Assembly: GCA_948469375.1 (NCBI GenBank)
Contig: CAOKLO010000025.1
Coordinates: forward strand, 1 to 47,938
From: an uncultured bacterium
GTDB lineage: Bacteria; Bacillota; Clostridia; Oscillospirales; Oscillospiraceae
DNA: 47,938 nucleotides
Reading direction: 5' to 3'
Shown here in pieces: positions 1 through 7,343 of the stretch. Position numbers and translations under genes: made by a program. The notes under the pieces were generated by a model. It was not told where the DNA came from and made no database searches. It saw nothing but the letters and a program-made list of their open reading frames with translations. Position 1 is the stretch's first letter, and each line of letters starts with the position of its first letter.

Positions 1-157
1 TTAGGGCTATTAAAAACTTTTTATAATTTTTTGTAATTTAGTCTTGACATTTTGCCCTCCCCCTCCATAACCGTTTATAATAAAGATTTTAGAAATAACC
101 CCCAGTTATTTCCTCCGGCGTCTCCGCCGCAGAAACCAAAGAAAAGGAGCTGTTAGT
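1..157. other. AT-rich leader of the integrase gene
   Basis: This stretch is much richer in A and T than the coding DNA that follows. It contains a TTGACA at 44-49 and a TATAAT at 76-81, but the 26-base gap between them is too long for them to form one promoter. A ribosome site (AAAGGAG near 143) precedes the integrase start. An attachment site might be expected beside an integrase, but no direct repeat or tRNA end could be recognised. Confidence 0.4.
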
Positions 158-1219
158 ATGTCACATCCCCACACCCGCACCGGCCGCATCATTCTGCGCC
201 CCATTCCCAGCGCTCCCGCGGTGGGCTTCCCCCTGCCCCAGGCCAAGCCTCCCGCCAGCGCCAGCGTCACTCTGGAGCGCTGGCTGGACATCTGGATGGA
301 AAAGGACATCGAGCCCTTCCGGGCGGACACCACCATCAACGGCTACGACAGCATCATCAACAACCACATCCGCCCCGCCCTGGGCAAGGTGCGGCTGGCC
401 GACCTGTCCCCGGAGCTCATCAACGGCTACTACCAGTGGCTGTCCCAGGAAAAGGGCCTGTCCTCCAACACCATCCGCAAGCACCACGTTCTGCTCCACA
501 CCGCCCTGAAATCAGCCTTTCGGCAGGGAGTGATCCCCACCAACCCCGTCCAGCGGGCCATCCCGCCCCGGGCCACCACGGTGGAGGTGGCCTATTACAC
601 CCCCGTCCGCCTTGGCCAGCTCCTTCGGGCGGTGAAGGGCGACCCGCTGGAGGTGCCGGTGCGGCTGGCCTGCTTCCTGGGCCTGCGCCGCAGCGAGATC
701 CTGGGCCTGCGCTGGCGGGATGTGGACCTGCACTCCGGTCAGCTGTCGGTGCGCTGGGTGCGCACCACCGTGGGCTCCCGGGTGGTGGAGAAAACGCCCA
801 AAACCACCGACAGCTGCCGCACCCTGTCCATCGCCGCCCTGGACGACCTGCTGGACCTGCTCCGGGCCCTTCAGGCCAAACGCGTTCGGGACGGAATGCC
901 CTGCGGTCCCGACGATTTTCTCCTGCTGGACGGTGCGGGCCAGCCTCTGCACCCCAACCTGATGTCCACCGCCTTTTCCACCTTCATCCGCCGTCATAAC
1001 CTGCCCCCCATCACCTTCCACGGCCTGCGCCACACCTTCGCCAGCATGGCCAACAGCGCCCGGGTGCCCATGTACCAAATCAGCCGGGCCATGGGGCACA
1101 GCAGCCCCAGCATCACCCAGCGCATCTATACCCACCTGTTCGACCAGACCCACGGGGAGGTATTGGCGGCGGTGGCGGACACCATCTCCCGGGAGGGCTC
1201 CCTTCCACGCGCCCAATGA
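158..1219 (+). CDS. Tyrosine-type site-specific recombinase/integrase
   Basis: A 353-residue DNA recombinase of the phage/ICE integrase family, which cuts and rejoins DNA through a covalent tyrosine intermediate. The SAM-like core-binding domain lies about residues 38-130 and the catalytic domain about 145-335. All catalytic positions are visible: R177 in the GLRRSE box, K215, H288-x-x-R291 in HGLRHT, H314 in MGHSS and the nucleophile Y324 in RIYTHLF. The ATG follows GAAAAGGAG with normal spacing. No excisionase, relaxase or phage gene accompanies it here, so it is either the edge of an element that continues left of the window or an orphan remnant. Family assignment is firm; its target site is unknown. 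Confidence 0.93.
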   Translation: MSHPHTRTGRIILRPIPSAPAVGFPLPQAKPPASASVTLERWLDIWMEKDIEPFRADTTINGYDSIINNHIRPALGKVRLADLSPELINGYYQWLSQEKGLSSNTIRKHHVLLHTALKSAFRQGVIPTNPVQRAIPPRATTVEVAYYTPVRLGQLLRAVKGDPLEVPVRLACFLGLRRSEILGLRWRDVDLHSGQLSVRWVRTTVGSRVVEKTPKTTDSCRTLSIAALDDLLDLLRALQAKRVRDGMPCGPDDFLLLDGAGQPLHPNLMSTAFSTFIRRHNLPPITFHGLRHTFASMANSARVPMYQISRAMGHSSPSITQRIYTHLFDQTHGEVLAAVADTISREGSLPRAQ

Positions 1220-1222
1220 GGA

Positions 1223-1254
1223 GCGCAAAAAAGGAGCGGCACGCCTTTTTGCGC
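1223..1254. terminator. Inverted repeat between convergent genes
   Basis: GCGCAAAAAAGG pairs with CCTTTTTGCGC across a short loop, just after the integrase stop and before the end of the convergent ATPase gene. The T-run sits inside the 3' arm on either strand, so it may act as a weak bidirectional terminator. Confidence 0.5.
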
Positions 1255-1263
1255 ACCGCCCCG

Positions 1264-2055
1264 CTACCGCCGCTCCGAATCCGGCCCGAACGCCCCTACG
1301 GGCAGCAGGCTGCTGAGGGCAACCAGCTCCTCGCTGAACCCTCCCCGATCCCAGGCGAGGGCAGGGGTCTCGAACACGCTGCCCCCCGGCGTTCCCAGTG
1401 GGATGGACGCCACCACCCGCAGCCCCTTTCCAGGGGCGCAGTCCGCCACCAGGGCCCCGCCGTGGAGGTCGGCCACCCGCCGGGCGATGGCCACGCCCAC
1501 CCCGGCCCGCCGCCAGTCCGGCACAGCCTCCTCCTGGCCGGAGAACAGGCGGCCCAGCCGCTCCGGTTCCACGCCCGGCCCGTCGTCCTCCACGGTGAAC
1601 ACCGCCCTGCGGTCCTGCTGCGTCAGCGTCAGCGTGATATGCTTCCCGGCCTTGGCTCCGTTGGACACCAGCTCCATCAGCATTTGCCGGATCAGTCCCT
1701 CGTCCGCCAAAGCCCCCATCCAGTCAGGGGTGTCCACCGTCAGCTCCACCCTGGCGCTGGCCAGCAGCCGGCCCATCCGCCCGCCCAGCTCCCGGGTCAG
1801 CCGGGCCAAATCGGTGAGCACAGCCTCCAGCCGGGCCGGCTCATCGTCCCCGCCCAGCCGCTGGGTGAGCTCCAGCCGCCCCACAACGCGCAGCATCCGG
1901 CAGATGCTCTGCTCCATCACCGCCAGATACCGGCGGCTTTTCTCGTCTGTCGCCGTCCGCTCCAGCACCTGAGCCGCCGCCGTCATCTGGGCCAACTGGG
2001 CGCGCAGCTCCGCTGCGGTCCGGGCAGCGCCCTGGTCAATGCTCGGTCTGTCCAT
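1264..2055 (-). CDS. Histidine-kinase-like ATPase (HATPase_c), no clear H box
   Basis: A 263-residue cytoplasmic protein with a C-terminal GHKL ATPase domain: N-box-like ELVSNGAKAG, G1 box DDGPGVEP and G2 box GVGVAIARRVADLHGG. Upstream is a helical region (about residues 10-110) resembling a dimerisation domain, but no H-E/D-x-x-R/K-x-P phosphoacceptor could be found and there is no membrane segment. The ATG at 2055 is preferred because AGAAAGGGGGCGGG lies just before it; the same frame is open further upstream without a ribosome site. No response regulator is adjacent. It may be a degenerate or divergent sensor kinase, or an anti-sigma-like kinase; the partner is unknown. Confidence 0.75.
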   Translation of the reverse strand: MDRPSIDQGAARTAAELRAQLAQMTAAAQVLERTATDEKSRRYLAVMEQSICRMLRVVGRLELTQRLGGDDEPARLEAVLTDLARLTRELGGRMGRLLASARVELTVDTPDWMGALADEGLIRQMLMELVSNGAKAGKHITLTLTQQDRRAVFTVEDDGPGVEPERLGRLFSGQEEAVPDWRRAGVGVAIARRVADLHGGALVADCAPGKGLRVVASIPLGTPGGSVFETPALAWDRGGFSEELVALSSLLPVGAFGPDSERR

Positions 2056-2210
2056 GCTCCCGCCCCCTTTCTCCTCTGCTACTATGTTATGCGGATTCTT
2101 CCCTGTTTCTCCTGGGAATGGCTTCCGCTTTTCCGTCAAATTTTGTCGAAATTTGTCGAATCTCAGCCATTGTAGCAGGTCGAGCACCTTTTGGCAAGCC
2201 CGCGGAGGTC

Positions 2211-2241
2211 AAAAAAACGCCCGGAGCCGCTGCTCCGGGCG
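2211..2241 (-). terminator. Rho-independent terminator of the Mrp gene
   Basis: A perfect 10-pair stem, CGCCCGGAGC / GCTCCGGGCG with a CGCT loop (2218-2241), is followed on the minus strand by seven U residues (A7 at 2211-2217). It lies 13 bases after the stop codon of the Mrp-like gene. Confidence 0.92.
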
Positions 2242-2253
2242 CTTTTCAAAATT

Positions 2254-3078
2254 TTACTGTCTATCCAACTGCTCCGCCACCTTGTCCATGGGGTTGTTCT
2301 CATATTGTTCTATGCGGCCCTGGTCCACGGCCTGGGCCAGCGCGGGGTCGATGGCCAGCTTGGCCAGCACCGGCAGGGACAGCGACCTCCCCAGGGCGTC
2401 GATGGTGCTCTCTCCGAACACGGGGTGCTCCCCGCCGCAGTCCGGGCAGCGGAAATAGGAGTAGTTCTCCACCAGGCCCAGCACGGGCACGTCCATCATC
2501 TCCGCCATCCGCACCGCCTTAGTGACGATCATCCCCACCAAAGCCTGGGGCGCGGTGACCACCACCACTCCGTCCACGGGCAGGGATTGGAACACCGTCA
2601 GCGGCACGTCCCCCGTTCCGGGCGGCATGTCTACAAACAGGTAATCCAGCTCGCCCCATACCACGTCGGTCCAGAACTGCTCCACCGCCCCGGCGATGAC
2701 GGGTCCCCGCCACACCACCGGGTCGGTCTCGCGCTCAATGAGCAGGTTCAGGCTCATCAGCTTGACGCCACCCTCGGTGACGGCGGGGAGAATGCCCTCC
2801 TCGGAACCCAGAGCCCGCTGGTGGATGTTGAAGGCCTGGGGCACCGACGGTCCGGTGATGTCCGCGTCCAGCACACCCACCTTCCTTCCCCGCTTGGCCA
2901 TGGCGGCGGCCAGGGTGCAGGTGACGGCGGACTTGCCCACTCCCCCCTTGCCGCTGACCACAGCGATCACCTTTTTGATGCTTGACTGGGCGTTGACGGG
3001 CTTGAGGAAGCTCTGAGGCTCGGTGCGCTCCCCGCAGGTCTGGCCGCAGGAGGAGCAGTCATGGCTGCAATCGCTCAT
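2254..3078 (-). CDS. Mrp/NBP35-family Fe-S cluster carrier ATPase
   Basis: A 274-residue P-loop ATPase of the Mrp/ApbC group, which binds and delivers iron-sulfur clusters to apo-proteins in the cytoplasm. The deviant Walker A SGKGGVGKS is at residues 42-50, followed by DADITGPSVP and the DMPPGTGDVPLT motif typical of the family. A C-terminal CPDC pair supplies the expected cluster-bridging cysteines. The short N-terminus is also cysteine-rich (CSHDCSSCGQTC), common in clostridial members. The ATG at 3078 is chosen because AAGGAGA precedes it. It is divergent from the PadR gene and has its own terminator, so it is probably monocistronic. Confidence 0.93.
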   Translation of the reverse strand: MSDCSHDCSSCGQTCGERTEPQSFLKPVNAQSSIKKVIAVVSGKGGVGKSAVTCTLAAAMAKRGRKVGVLDADITGPSVPQAFNIHQRALGSEEGILPAVTEGGVKLMSLNLLIERETDPVVWRGPVIAGAVEQFWTDVVWGELDYLFVDMPPGTGDVPLTVFQSLPVDGVVVVTAPQALVGMIVTKAVRMAEMMDVPVLGLVENYSYFRCPDCGGEHPVFGESTIDALGRSLSLPVLAKLAIDPALAQAVDQGRIEQYENNPMDKVAEQLDRQ

Positions 3079-3147
3079 TTTGATACATCTCCTTACCGCG
3101 CCCAAAATACACTGGAAAAGGGCGCAAAAATTTTTTGGCAAAATACC

Positions 3148-3176
3148 TTGACAGGCGAGGTATCTCGTGCTATAGT
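3148..3176 (+). promoter_or_regulatory. Promoter of the padR-DUF4097 operon
   Basis: TTGACA (3148-3153) and TATAGT (3171-3176) are separated by exactly 17 bases. The first CGAGGTATCTCG operator copy fills the spacer, which suggests repression by blocking polymerase. Confidence 0.85.
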
Positions 3177-3232
3177 ATCCTCACAAGGTTACTTCGTCTC
3201 ACGAGGTATCTCGATATATCCGGGTATCTCAA
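3156..3232 (+). promoter_or_regulatory. Repeated CGAGGTATCTCG operators (probable PadR sites)
   Basis: Two identical 12-base copies, 3156-3167 and 3202-3213, have palindromic arms CGAG/CTCG. A degenerate third copy, CGGGTATCTCAA, is at 3221-3232. One lies inside the promoter spacer and the others downstream of the start of transcription, just ahead of padR. Autoregulation by the PadR product is inferred from position and symmetry. Confidence 0.7.
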
Positions 3233-3270
3233 GCGCCTGGAAACCAACGCACACCGGAAAGGAGGACGCC

Positions 3271-3606
3271 ATGTCGATTTCAGCGGACACCCTGCGCGGA
3301 CACACGGATATCATTATCTTAACACAATTGATGCGCGGGGACAACTACGGTTATGAGATCAATAAAAATATCCTGGGGCGCACCCAGGGGGAGTACGGCT
3401 TTAAGGAGGCCACCCTATACACCGCCTTCAAGCGTCTGGAACAGAGCGGCTTCATCGCCTCCTATTGGGGGGACGACGGCCCAGGGGCCCGCCGGAGGTA
3501 CTACGCCATCACCGAGGAGGGCCGCCGCCGCTGGGCGGAGGGCCGCCAGGAATGGGAAAACACCCGCGCCCTGCTGGACGCGCTGACTTCAGTAGAGGAG
3601 GACTGA
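3271..3606 (+). CDS. PadR-family transcriptional regulator
   Basis: A 111-residue winged-helix repressor of the PadR family. Residues about 10-80 give the fold: LRGHTDIIILTQLMRGDNYGYEI, then the recognition region EYGFKEATLYTAFKRLE and the wing GARRRYYAITEEGRR, followed by a short C-terminal dimerisation helix. The ATG has a strong AAAGGAGG site 8 bases upstream. It is followed after 5 bases by the HAAS/DUF4097 gene; PadR plus such membrane-stress genes is a recurrent clostridial arrangement. Repeated CGAGGTATCTCG sites in its promoter point to autoregulation. The inducing signal cannot be read from the sequence. Confidence 0.93.
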   Translation: MSISADTLRGHTDIIILTQLMRGDNYGYEINKNILGRTQGEYGFKEATLYTAFKRLEQSGFIASYWGDDGPGARRRYYAITEEGRRRWAEGRQEWENTRALLDALTSVEED

Positions 3607-3611
3607 ACACA

Positions 3612-5234
3612 ATGGAAGACATCAAACGCAGATTCACCGACGTGGTGGCCGCCAAGCTGTCCGCCGCGCCCCCGTCCACCGCCAAGGTGGAGCTGGTGGA
3701 GGAGTTGTCCGACAACCTGTACCGCCGCTTTCTGGATATGACCGGCGCGGGCGTCCCCGAGGATGCGGCGTTCCAACGGGCCATGGACGACCTGGGGGAT
3801 GTGGACGAGCTGCTGAGCTACCTGGGCGCGGAGCCCCGCATGAGCCAGACCCGGACCACAAGCAGCAGCGGCAAAACCGTTATCACCAACTACGCCGGGG
3901 CACAGTCCCAGGACGCCTCTCAGAGCCGGGCAGACGGCCCCGGCGGCGTCCATTACGACCGCCAGCCGCCCCAGAGCGACTTGGACGCTATCCTGGCCGG
4001 GGTCTCGGACGCCTGCAATACCGCCATCGACCAGGCAAAGATTGCTCTTAAGCAGGCCAAGGAGGCCATCCAGCGCCGCACCACCGTCCAGCGGGACAGC
4101 GGTCACGTGCGGGTCCATTTCAACTCCTGTCCCAACGACCCCGCGCCCTCCGATCCCCCCACGCCGCCCGAGCCCTCTGCGGACGCCCAGCCCTCCGACG
4201 GCCACGGCTGGGAATTTGAGGCCGAGCTGAACACCGACGAGGGCAAATTTTTTGCCGGAGGCGGCCCCAGGGAGCGCAAGGACGTGATCTACGGCTTCGG
4301 CTACGACAAGACCCGGGGCGGCTTCTTCACCCAGTGGGGTGAGCACCAGGACAGCTCGGGCGCCGCGCGCGGGCCCCATTTCTGCGGAGAGGATGGATCT
4401 CACATGGAACACCAGGACGACGGCTCCTATTCCGTTACCGCCCTGCGGGACCTGCGGGGCATCGAGGTATTTACCGCTGCAGGGGATGTGACCGTTCATG
4501 TCAGCGAGGCCTCTGACGCCGGGGTCATCATCGACGGCGATGTGGACGAGTTGGACGTGACCTGCTCCGCCGACGGCGTGCTCACCATCCGGGAGGGCCG
4601 CACGGCCTCCTCCTCCTTCTTCTCCCGCCGGGGCTTCTGCTCCGCCGACGTGGAGCTGTTCCTGCCCCGCCGCCATTGGGAGACCCTCTCCATCAGCACC
4701 GCCAGCGGCGACGTGGATATTGACCGGGAGGGGCTGGACGTGGACCAGCTGTCCGTCAAAACCGCCAGCGGCGACCTGAACGTCCGCCTGCGGGCCTGCG
4801 GCCGGCTGTGCTTTAAGTCCGCCAGCGGCGACTTGGACCTGGAGGGCTCCTGCGCCAATCTGCAGGCCGAAACCATGAGCGGCGACATCAGCCTCCGGGG
4901 TCAGCTGGAGAACGCCGTGCTGAACTCCGCCAGTGGCGATATCGAGCTGGAGGGCCTGGTGAATCGGTTCCACGGCGGCGCCATGAGCGGCGACGTATCG
5001 GTGGAGACCTCCCAGCTGCCCCAGGTGATGGAGATGTCCTCCAAATCCGGCGACTGTACGGCCCGTCTGCCCGACGCGGGGCCCTTCACCCTGCGGTTTA
5101 AGACCGTAACCGGCGAGGCGGACTTTGCCTTTCCCTTCCAATATGACGGCCAGACGGCCATCTACGGCGACGGTTCCGGTCCGGCCTACTCCATGACCAC
5201 CGTCAGCGGCGATGTGTCGGTAAAGCGCCATTAA
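3612..5234 (+). CDS. HAAS-type N-terminus plus DUF4097 beta-repeat protein
   Basis: A 540-residue protein. Residues 1-75 form the helical HAAS/DUF1700-like module (KVELVEELSDNLYRRF, then ALDDLGD-like AMDDLGDVDELLSYL) that usually follows PadR regulators. A low-complexity proline/serine-rich linker occupies about 170-215. From about residue 295 to the end is a DUF4097 (adhesin-like) beta-solenoid in which S-G-D recurs about every 20 residues: TASGDVDI, TASGDLNV, SASGDLDL, TMSGDISL, SASGDIEL, AMSGDVSV, TVSGDVSV. No signal peptide or membrane span is obvious. The ATG at 3612 is chosen over upstream in-frame codons because GAGGAGGA precedes it and padR ends just before. Its molecular role is not established; the context suggests envelope stress. 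Confidence 0.85.
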   Translation: MEDIKRRFTDVVAAKLSAAPPSTAKVELVEELSDNLYRRFLDMTGAGVPEDAAFQRAMDDLGDVDELLSYLGAEPRMSQTRTTSSSGKTVITNYAGAQSQDASQSRADGPGGVHYDRQPPQSDLDAILAGVSDACNTAIDQAKIALKQAKEAIQRRTTVQRDSGHVRVHFNSCPNDPAPSDPPTPPEPSADAQPSDGHGWEFEAELNTDEGKFFAGGGPRERKDVIYGFGYDKTRGGFFTQWGEHQDSSGAARGPHFCGEDGSHMEHQDDGSYSVTALRDLRGIEVFTAAGDVTVHVSEASDAGVIIDGDVDELDVTCSADGVLTIREGRTASSSFFSRRGFCSADVELFLPRRHWETLSISTASGDVDIDREGLDVDQLSVKTASGDLNVRLRACGRLCFKSASGDLDLEGSCANLQAETMSGDISLRGQLENAVLNSASGDIELEGLVNRFHGGAMSGDVSVETSQLPQVMEMSSKSGDCTARLPDAGPFTLRFKTVTGEADFAFPFQYDGQTAIYGDGSGPAYSMTTVSGDVSVKRH

Positions 5235-5331
5235 GGCGCAGGCTTTATAAAAGCTTTATCCCGTTACAGGACTTTTCCTAACATGTTTGCCTTATATTGA
5301 ATACAGTAAATGTTGAAAGGAGCCGGAACTC

Positions 5332-5526
5332 ATGAAGAAATTGTATCGTACCGAAGGCCGTGACGCCGTGATCTGCGGCGTATGCGGAGGCATTGCCCGC
5401 TTTTTTGGTGTCGATCCCACGCTGGTGCGCCTGGCCACTGTCCTCCTGGTGGTGCCCGGAGGCATGTCCCTGTGGGTTTATATCATCGCCGCCCTGATTA
5501 TGCCCAAGGAAAGCGCTTTGTACTGA
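5332..5526 (+). CDS. PspC-domain membrane protein
   Basis: A 64-residue PspC-type protein. An N-terminal amphipathic part (KLYRTEGRDAVICGVCGGIARFFGVDPTLVR) is followed by one hydrophobic segment at about residues 37-57 and the typical tail IIAALIMPKE. PspC proteins sit in the cytoplasmic membrane and take part in phage-shock-type envelope stress responses. The ATG follows GAAAGGAG. It lies about 100 bases after the DUF4097 gene in the same direction and probably belongs to the same functional module, perhaps with its own promoter in the AT-rich gap. Confidence 0.92.
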   Translation: MKKLYRTEGRDAVICGVCGGIARFFGVDPTLVRLATVLLVVPGGMSLWVYIIAALIMPKESALY

Positions 5527-5582
5527 GCCTGTCCGTCCAGACAGGCAAGGTGCGGCAGGCACAAGGACCGGCACAGCAAACC

Positions 5583-5615
5583 GCCCCGCCGGGAGTTATC
5601 CTCCCCCGGCGGGGC
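5583..5615 (+). terminator. GC-rich hairpin after the pspC-like gene
   Basis: GCCCCGCCGGGAG pairs with CTCCCCCGGCGGGGC around a TTATC loop. There is no U-run directly after it, so it is either a weak terminator or works together with the hairpin at 5642-5669. Confidence 0.5.
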
Positions 5616-5639
5616 GCTCCTATCGCCCTCCCAGTACAC

Positions 5640-5669
5640 AAAAAGCCCCCGCCTCACGGCGGGGGCTTT
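5640..5669 (-). terminator. Terminator of the glycerol operon (bidirectional)
   Basis: AAAGCCCCCGCC / GGCGGGGGCTTT with a TCAC loop. On the minus strand the stem ends in five U residues, just past the stop codon of the DUF1667 gene. On the plus strand it also gives a stem with UUU, so it can close both converging units. Confidence 0.88.
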
Positions 5670-5690
5670 CTCAATTGAACTTTGGGGTGC

Positions 5691-6059
5691 TCAGCCCTTT
5701 GCGGGCACGTTCTTTGTGGCCACGATATCCACGCCGGTACCGCACACGTTGGCCAGCACCACCTGGCCGATGGCCACAGGGGCGTCCAGCTCGATGTCCT
5801 GGATGGCCTTCACGCAGTCGAAAATCTTCCCCTTGGGAATGTCGGCGGCAGTCTTGACCGACGCCATGGCCAGCTTGCCGCCCTTCACCTTCACCGTGCT
5901 GGTGACGATGCGGGTGGGGTTGGTCAGCTCCTTTTTCGCGTAGGCCTCGCCCCGGGGGCAGGTGTTGCCCTCCACCTTTACGACCTCGCCGTTGTCCAGC
6001 GTCACGGTCAGCGGGCAGCCCAGCGGGCAGTTGATGCAAATCAGATTCTTTACTTCCAT
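5691..6059 (-). CDS. DUF1667 protein, G3P dehydrogenase-associated subunit
   Basis: A 122-residue DUF1667 protein. The N-terminus carries CINCPLGC and then CPRGEAYA, a four-cysteine arrangement that looks fit for a metal or Fe-S centre. It is the last gene of the glycerol operon, 3 bases after the preceding flavoprotein gene. In Clostridia this family is regularly encoded next to GlpA-like and FAD/NAD oxidoreductase genes, where a glpC is missing. The inference is that it is the third, electron-transferring subunit of an anaerobic glycerol-3-phosphate dehydrogenase. Family call is firm; the biochemical role is inferred from context. Confidence 0.9.
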   Translation of the reverse strand: MEVKNLICINCPLGCPLTVTLDNGEVVKVEGNTCPRGEAYAKKELTNPTRIVTSTVKVKGGKLAMASVKTAADIPKGKIFDCVKAIQDIELDAPVAIGQVVLANVCGTGVDIVATKNVPAKG

Positions 6060-6062
6060 CTC

Positions 6063-7328
6063 TCACGCCTCCTCCAGGGTCACGGTGATGCCTTCCGCCT
6101 CCGGGTGGTCCTTCAGCAGGCTGGTTTTCAGCTCCACAGTCTCCATCTCACCGGGGGCCAGCACCGGGCGCTTGCGGCTGAATATGCAGGCGTCCCCCGC
6201 ATAGACGGCCACCTTTTTGTCCTTGTACACATTGCCCACGCGGAACCGCAGGGTGATCTTTTCCCCGGCGGCGTCGGGCCGGATGGCCACGGGTACGGTG
6301 TACCGCACGCCGTTCTCACACTTCACGGGCAGGGCCTTATGCTCCTCAGTCTTGCAGCCGGAGGCGATATAGTCCGCCGCGTGGCGGCCGGCGGCCCCGG
6401 CCTCCTCAGACACGTAGTCCACCAGGTCATGGACATGGAGCACGTTGCCTGCGGCGAACACGCCGGGGATGCTGGTCTCCAGGCTCTCGTTGACGGTGGG
6501 GCCGTTGGTGATGGGGTTGAGCGCCACGCCTGCGGATCGGCTCAGCTCGTTCTCGGGGATCAGGCCGCAGGACAACAGCAGCGTGTCGCACTCATAGCGC
6601 TCCTCGGTACCGGGGATAGGCCGGTTCTTCTCGTCCACCTGGGCGATGGTGATGGCCTCCACGCGCTTTTTGCCCTCGATGTCCACCACGGTGTGGCTCA
6701 GCTTCAGGGGGATGCCGTAGTCGTCCAGGCACTGGACGATGTTCCGCTTCAGGCCGCCGGAGTAGGGCATGAGCTCGGCCACCACCTGGACCTGGGCCCC
6801 CTCCAGGGTCATGCGGCGAGCCATAATCAGGCCGATGTCGCCGGAGCCCAGGATAACCACCTTGCGCCCGGGCAGATAGCCCTCCATGTTCACCAGCCGC
6901 TGGGCGGTGCCCGCGGTAAAGATGCCGGCGGGACGGTAGCCGGGGATGCTCAGCGCACCCCGGGGCCGCTCCCGGCAGCCCATGGCCAGAATGACCGCCT
7001 TGGGGTGGAGCTGGAACAGCCCGTCCTCCCGGTTCATGGCGGTGACGGTCTTGTCCGCCGCCAGGTCCAGCACCATGGTGTTCAGCTTATAGGGAATCTC
7101 CAGCTGTTTGACCTGCTCGATAAAGCGCCCGGCATACTCGGGTCCGGTGAGCTCCTCCTTGAAGGTGTGCAGGCCGAAACCGTTATGGATGCACTGGTTC
7201 AAAATGCCGCCCAGCTCGTTGTCACGCTCCAGAATCAGGATGTCGCGCAAGCCCGCCTCGTGGGCGGCGACGGCCGCGGCCAACCCGGCAGGGCCGCCGC
7301 CGATGATGACAAGTTCATATTCTCTCAT
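6063..7328 (-). CDS. FAD/NAD(P)-dependent oxidoreductase, GlpB-like position
   Basis: A 421-residue flavoprotein. The FAD-binding Rossmann motif is at the N-terminus (VIIGGGPAGLAAAVAAHEAG), a second nucleotide-binding site VVILGSGDIGLIMARRM lies mid-protein, and a third FAD-contact motif SIPGVFAAGNVLHV is near residue 290. This is the pyridine-nucleotide disulfide oxidoreductase fold without the redox CxxxxC pair. It lies 15 bases after the GlpA-like gene and 3 bases before DUF1667. The likely role is to pass electrons from glycerol-3-phosphate oxidation to NAD or another carrier, taking the place of classical GlpB. The ATG at 7328 has GAGGG upstream. Electron acceptor unknown. Confidence 0.9.
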   Translation of the reverse strand: MREYELVIIGGGPAGLAAAVAAHEAGLRDILILERDNELGGILNQCIHNGFGLHTFKEELTGPEYAGRFIEQVKQLEIPYKLNTMVLDLAADKTVTAMNREDGLFQLHPKAVILAMGCRERPRGALSIPGYRPAGIFTAGTAQRLVNMEGYLPGRKVVILGSGDIGLIMARRMTLEGAQVQVVAELMPYSGGLKRNIVQCLDDYGIPLKLSHTVVDIEGKKRVEAITIAQVDEKNRPIPGTEERYECDTLLLSCGLIPENELSRSAGVALNPITNGPTVNESLETSIPGVFAAGNVLHVHDLVDYVSEEAGAAGRHAADYIASGCKTEEHKALPVKCENGVRYTVPVAIRPDAAGEKITLRFRVGNVYKDKKVAVYAGDACIFSRKRPVLAPGEMETVELKTSLLKDHPEAEGITVTLEEA

Positions 7329-7343
7329 GGTTCAGCCCTCCCG

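Noticed and set aside
44-81. TTGACA and TATAAT upstream of the integrase as one promoter
   Set aside because: The spacing is 26 bases, too long for a sigma-A promoter; each hexamer lacks a partner at 16-18 bases.
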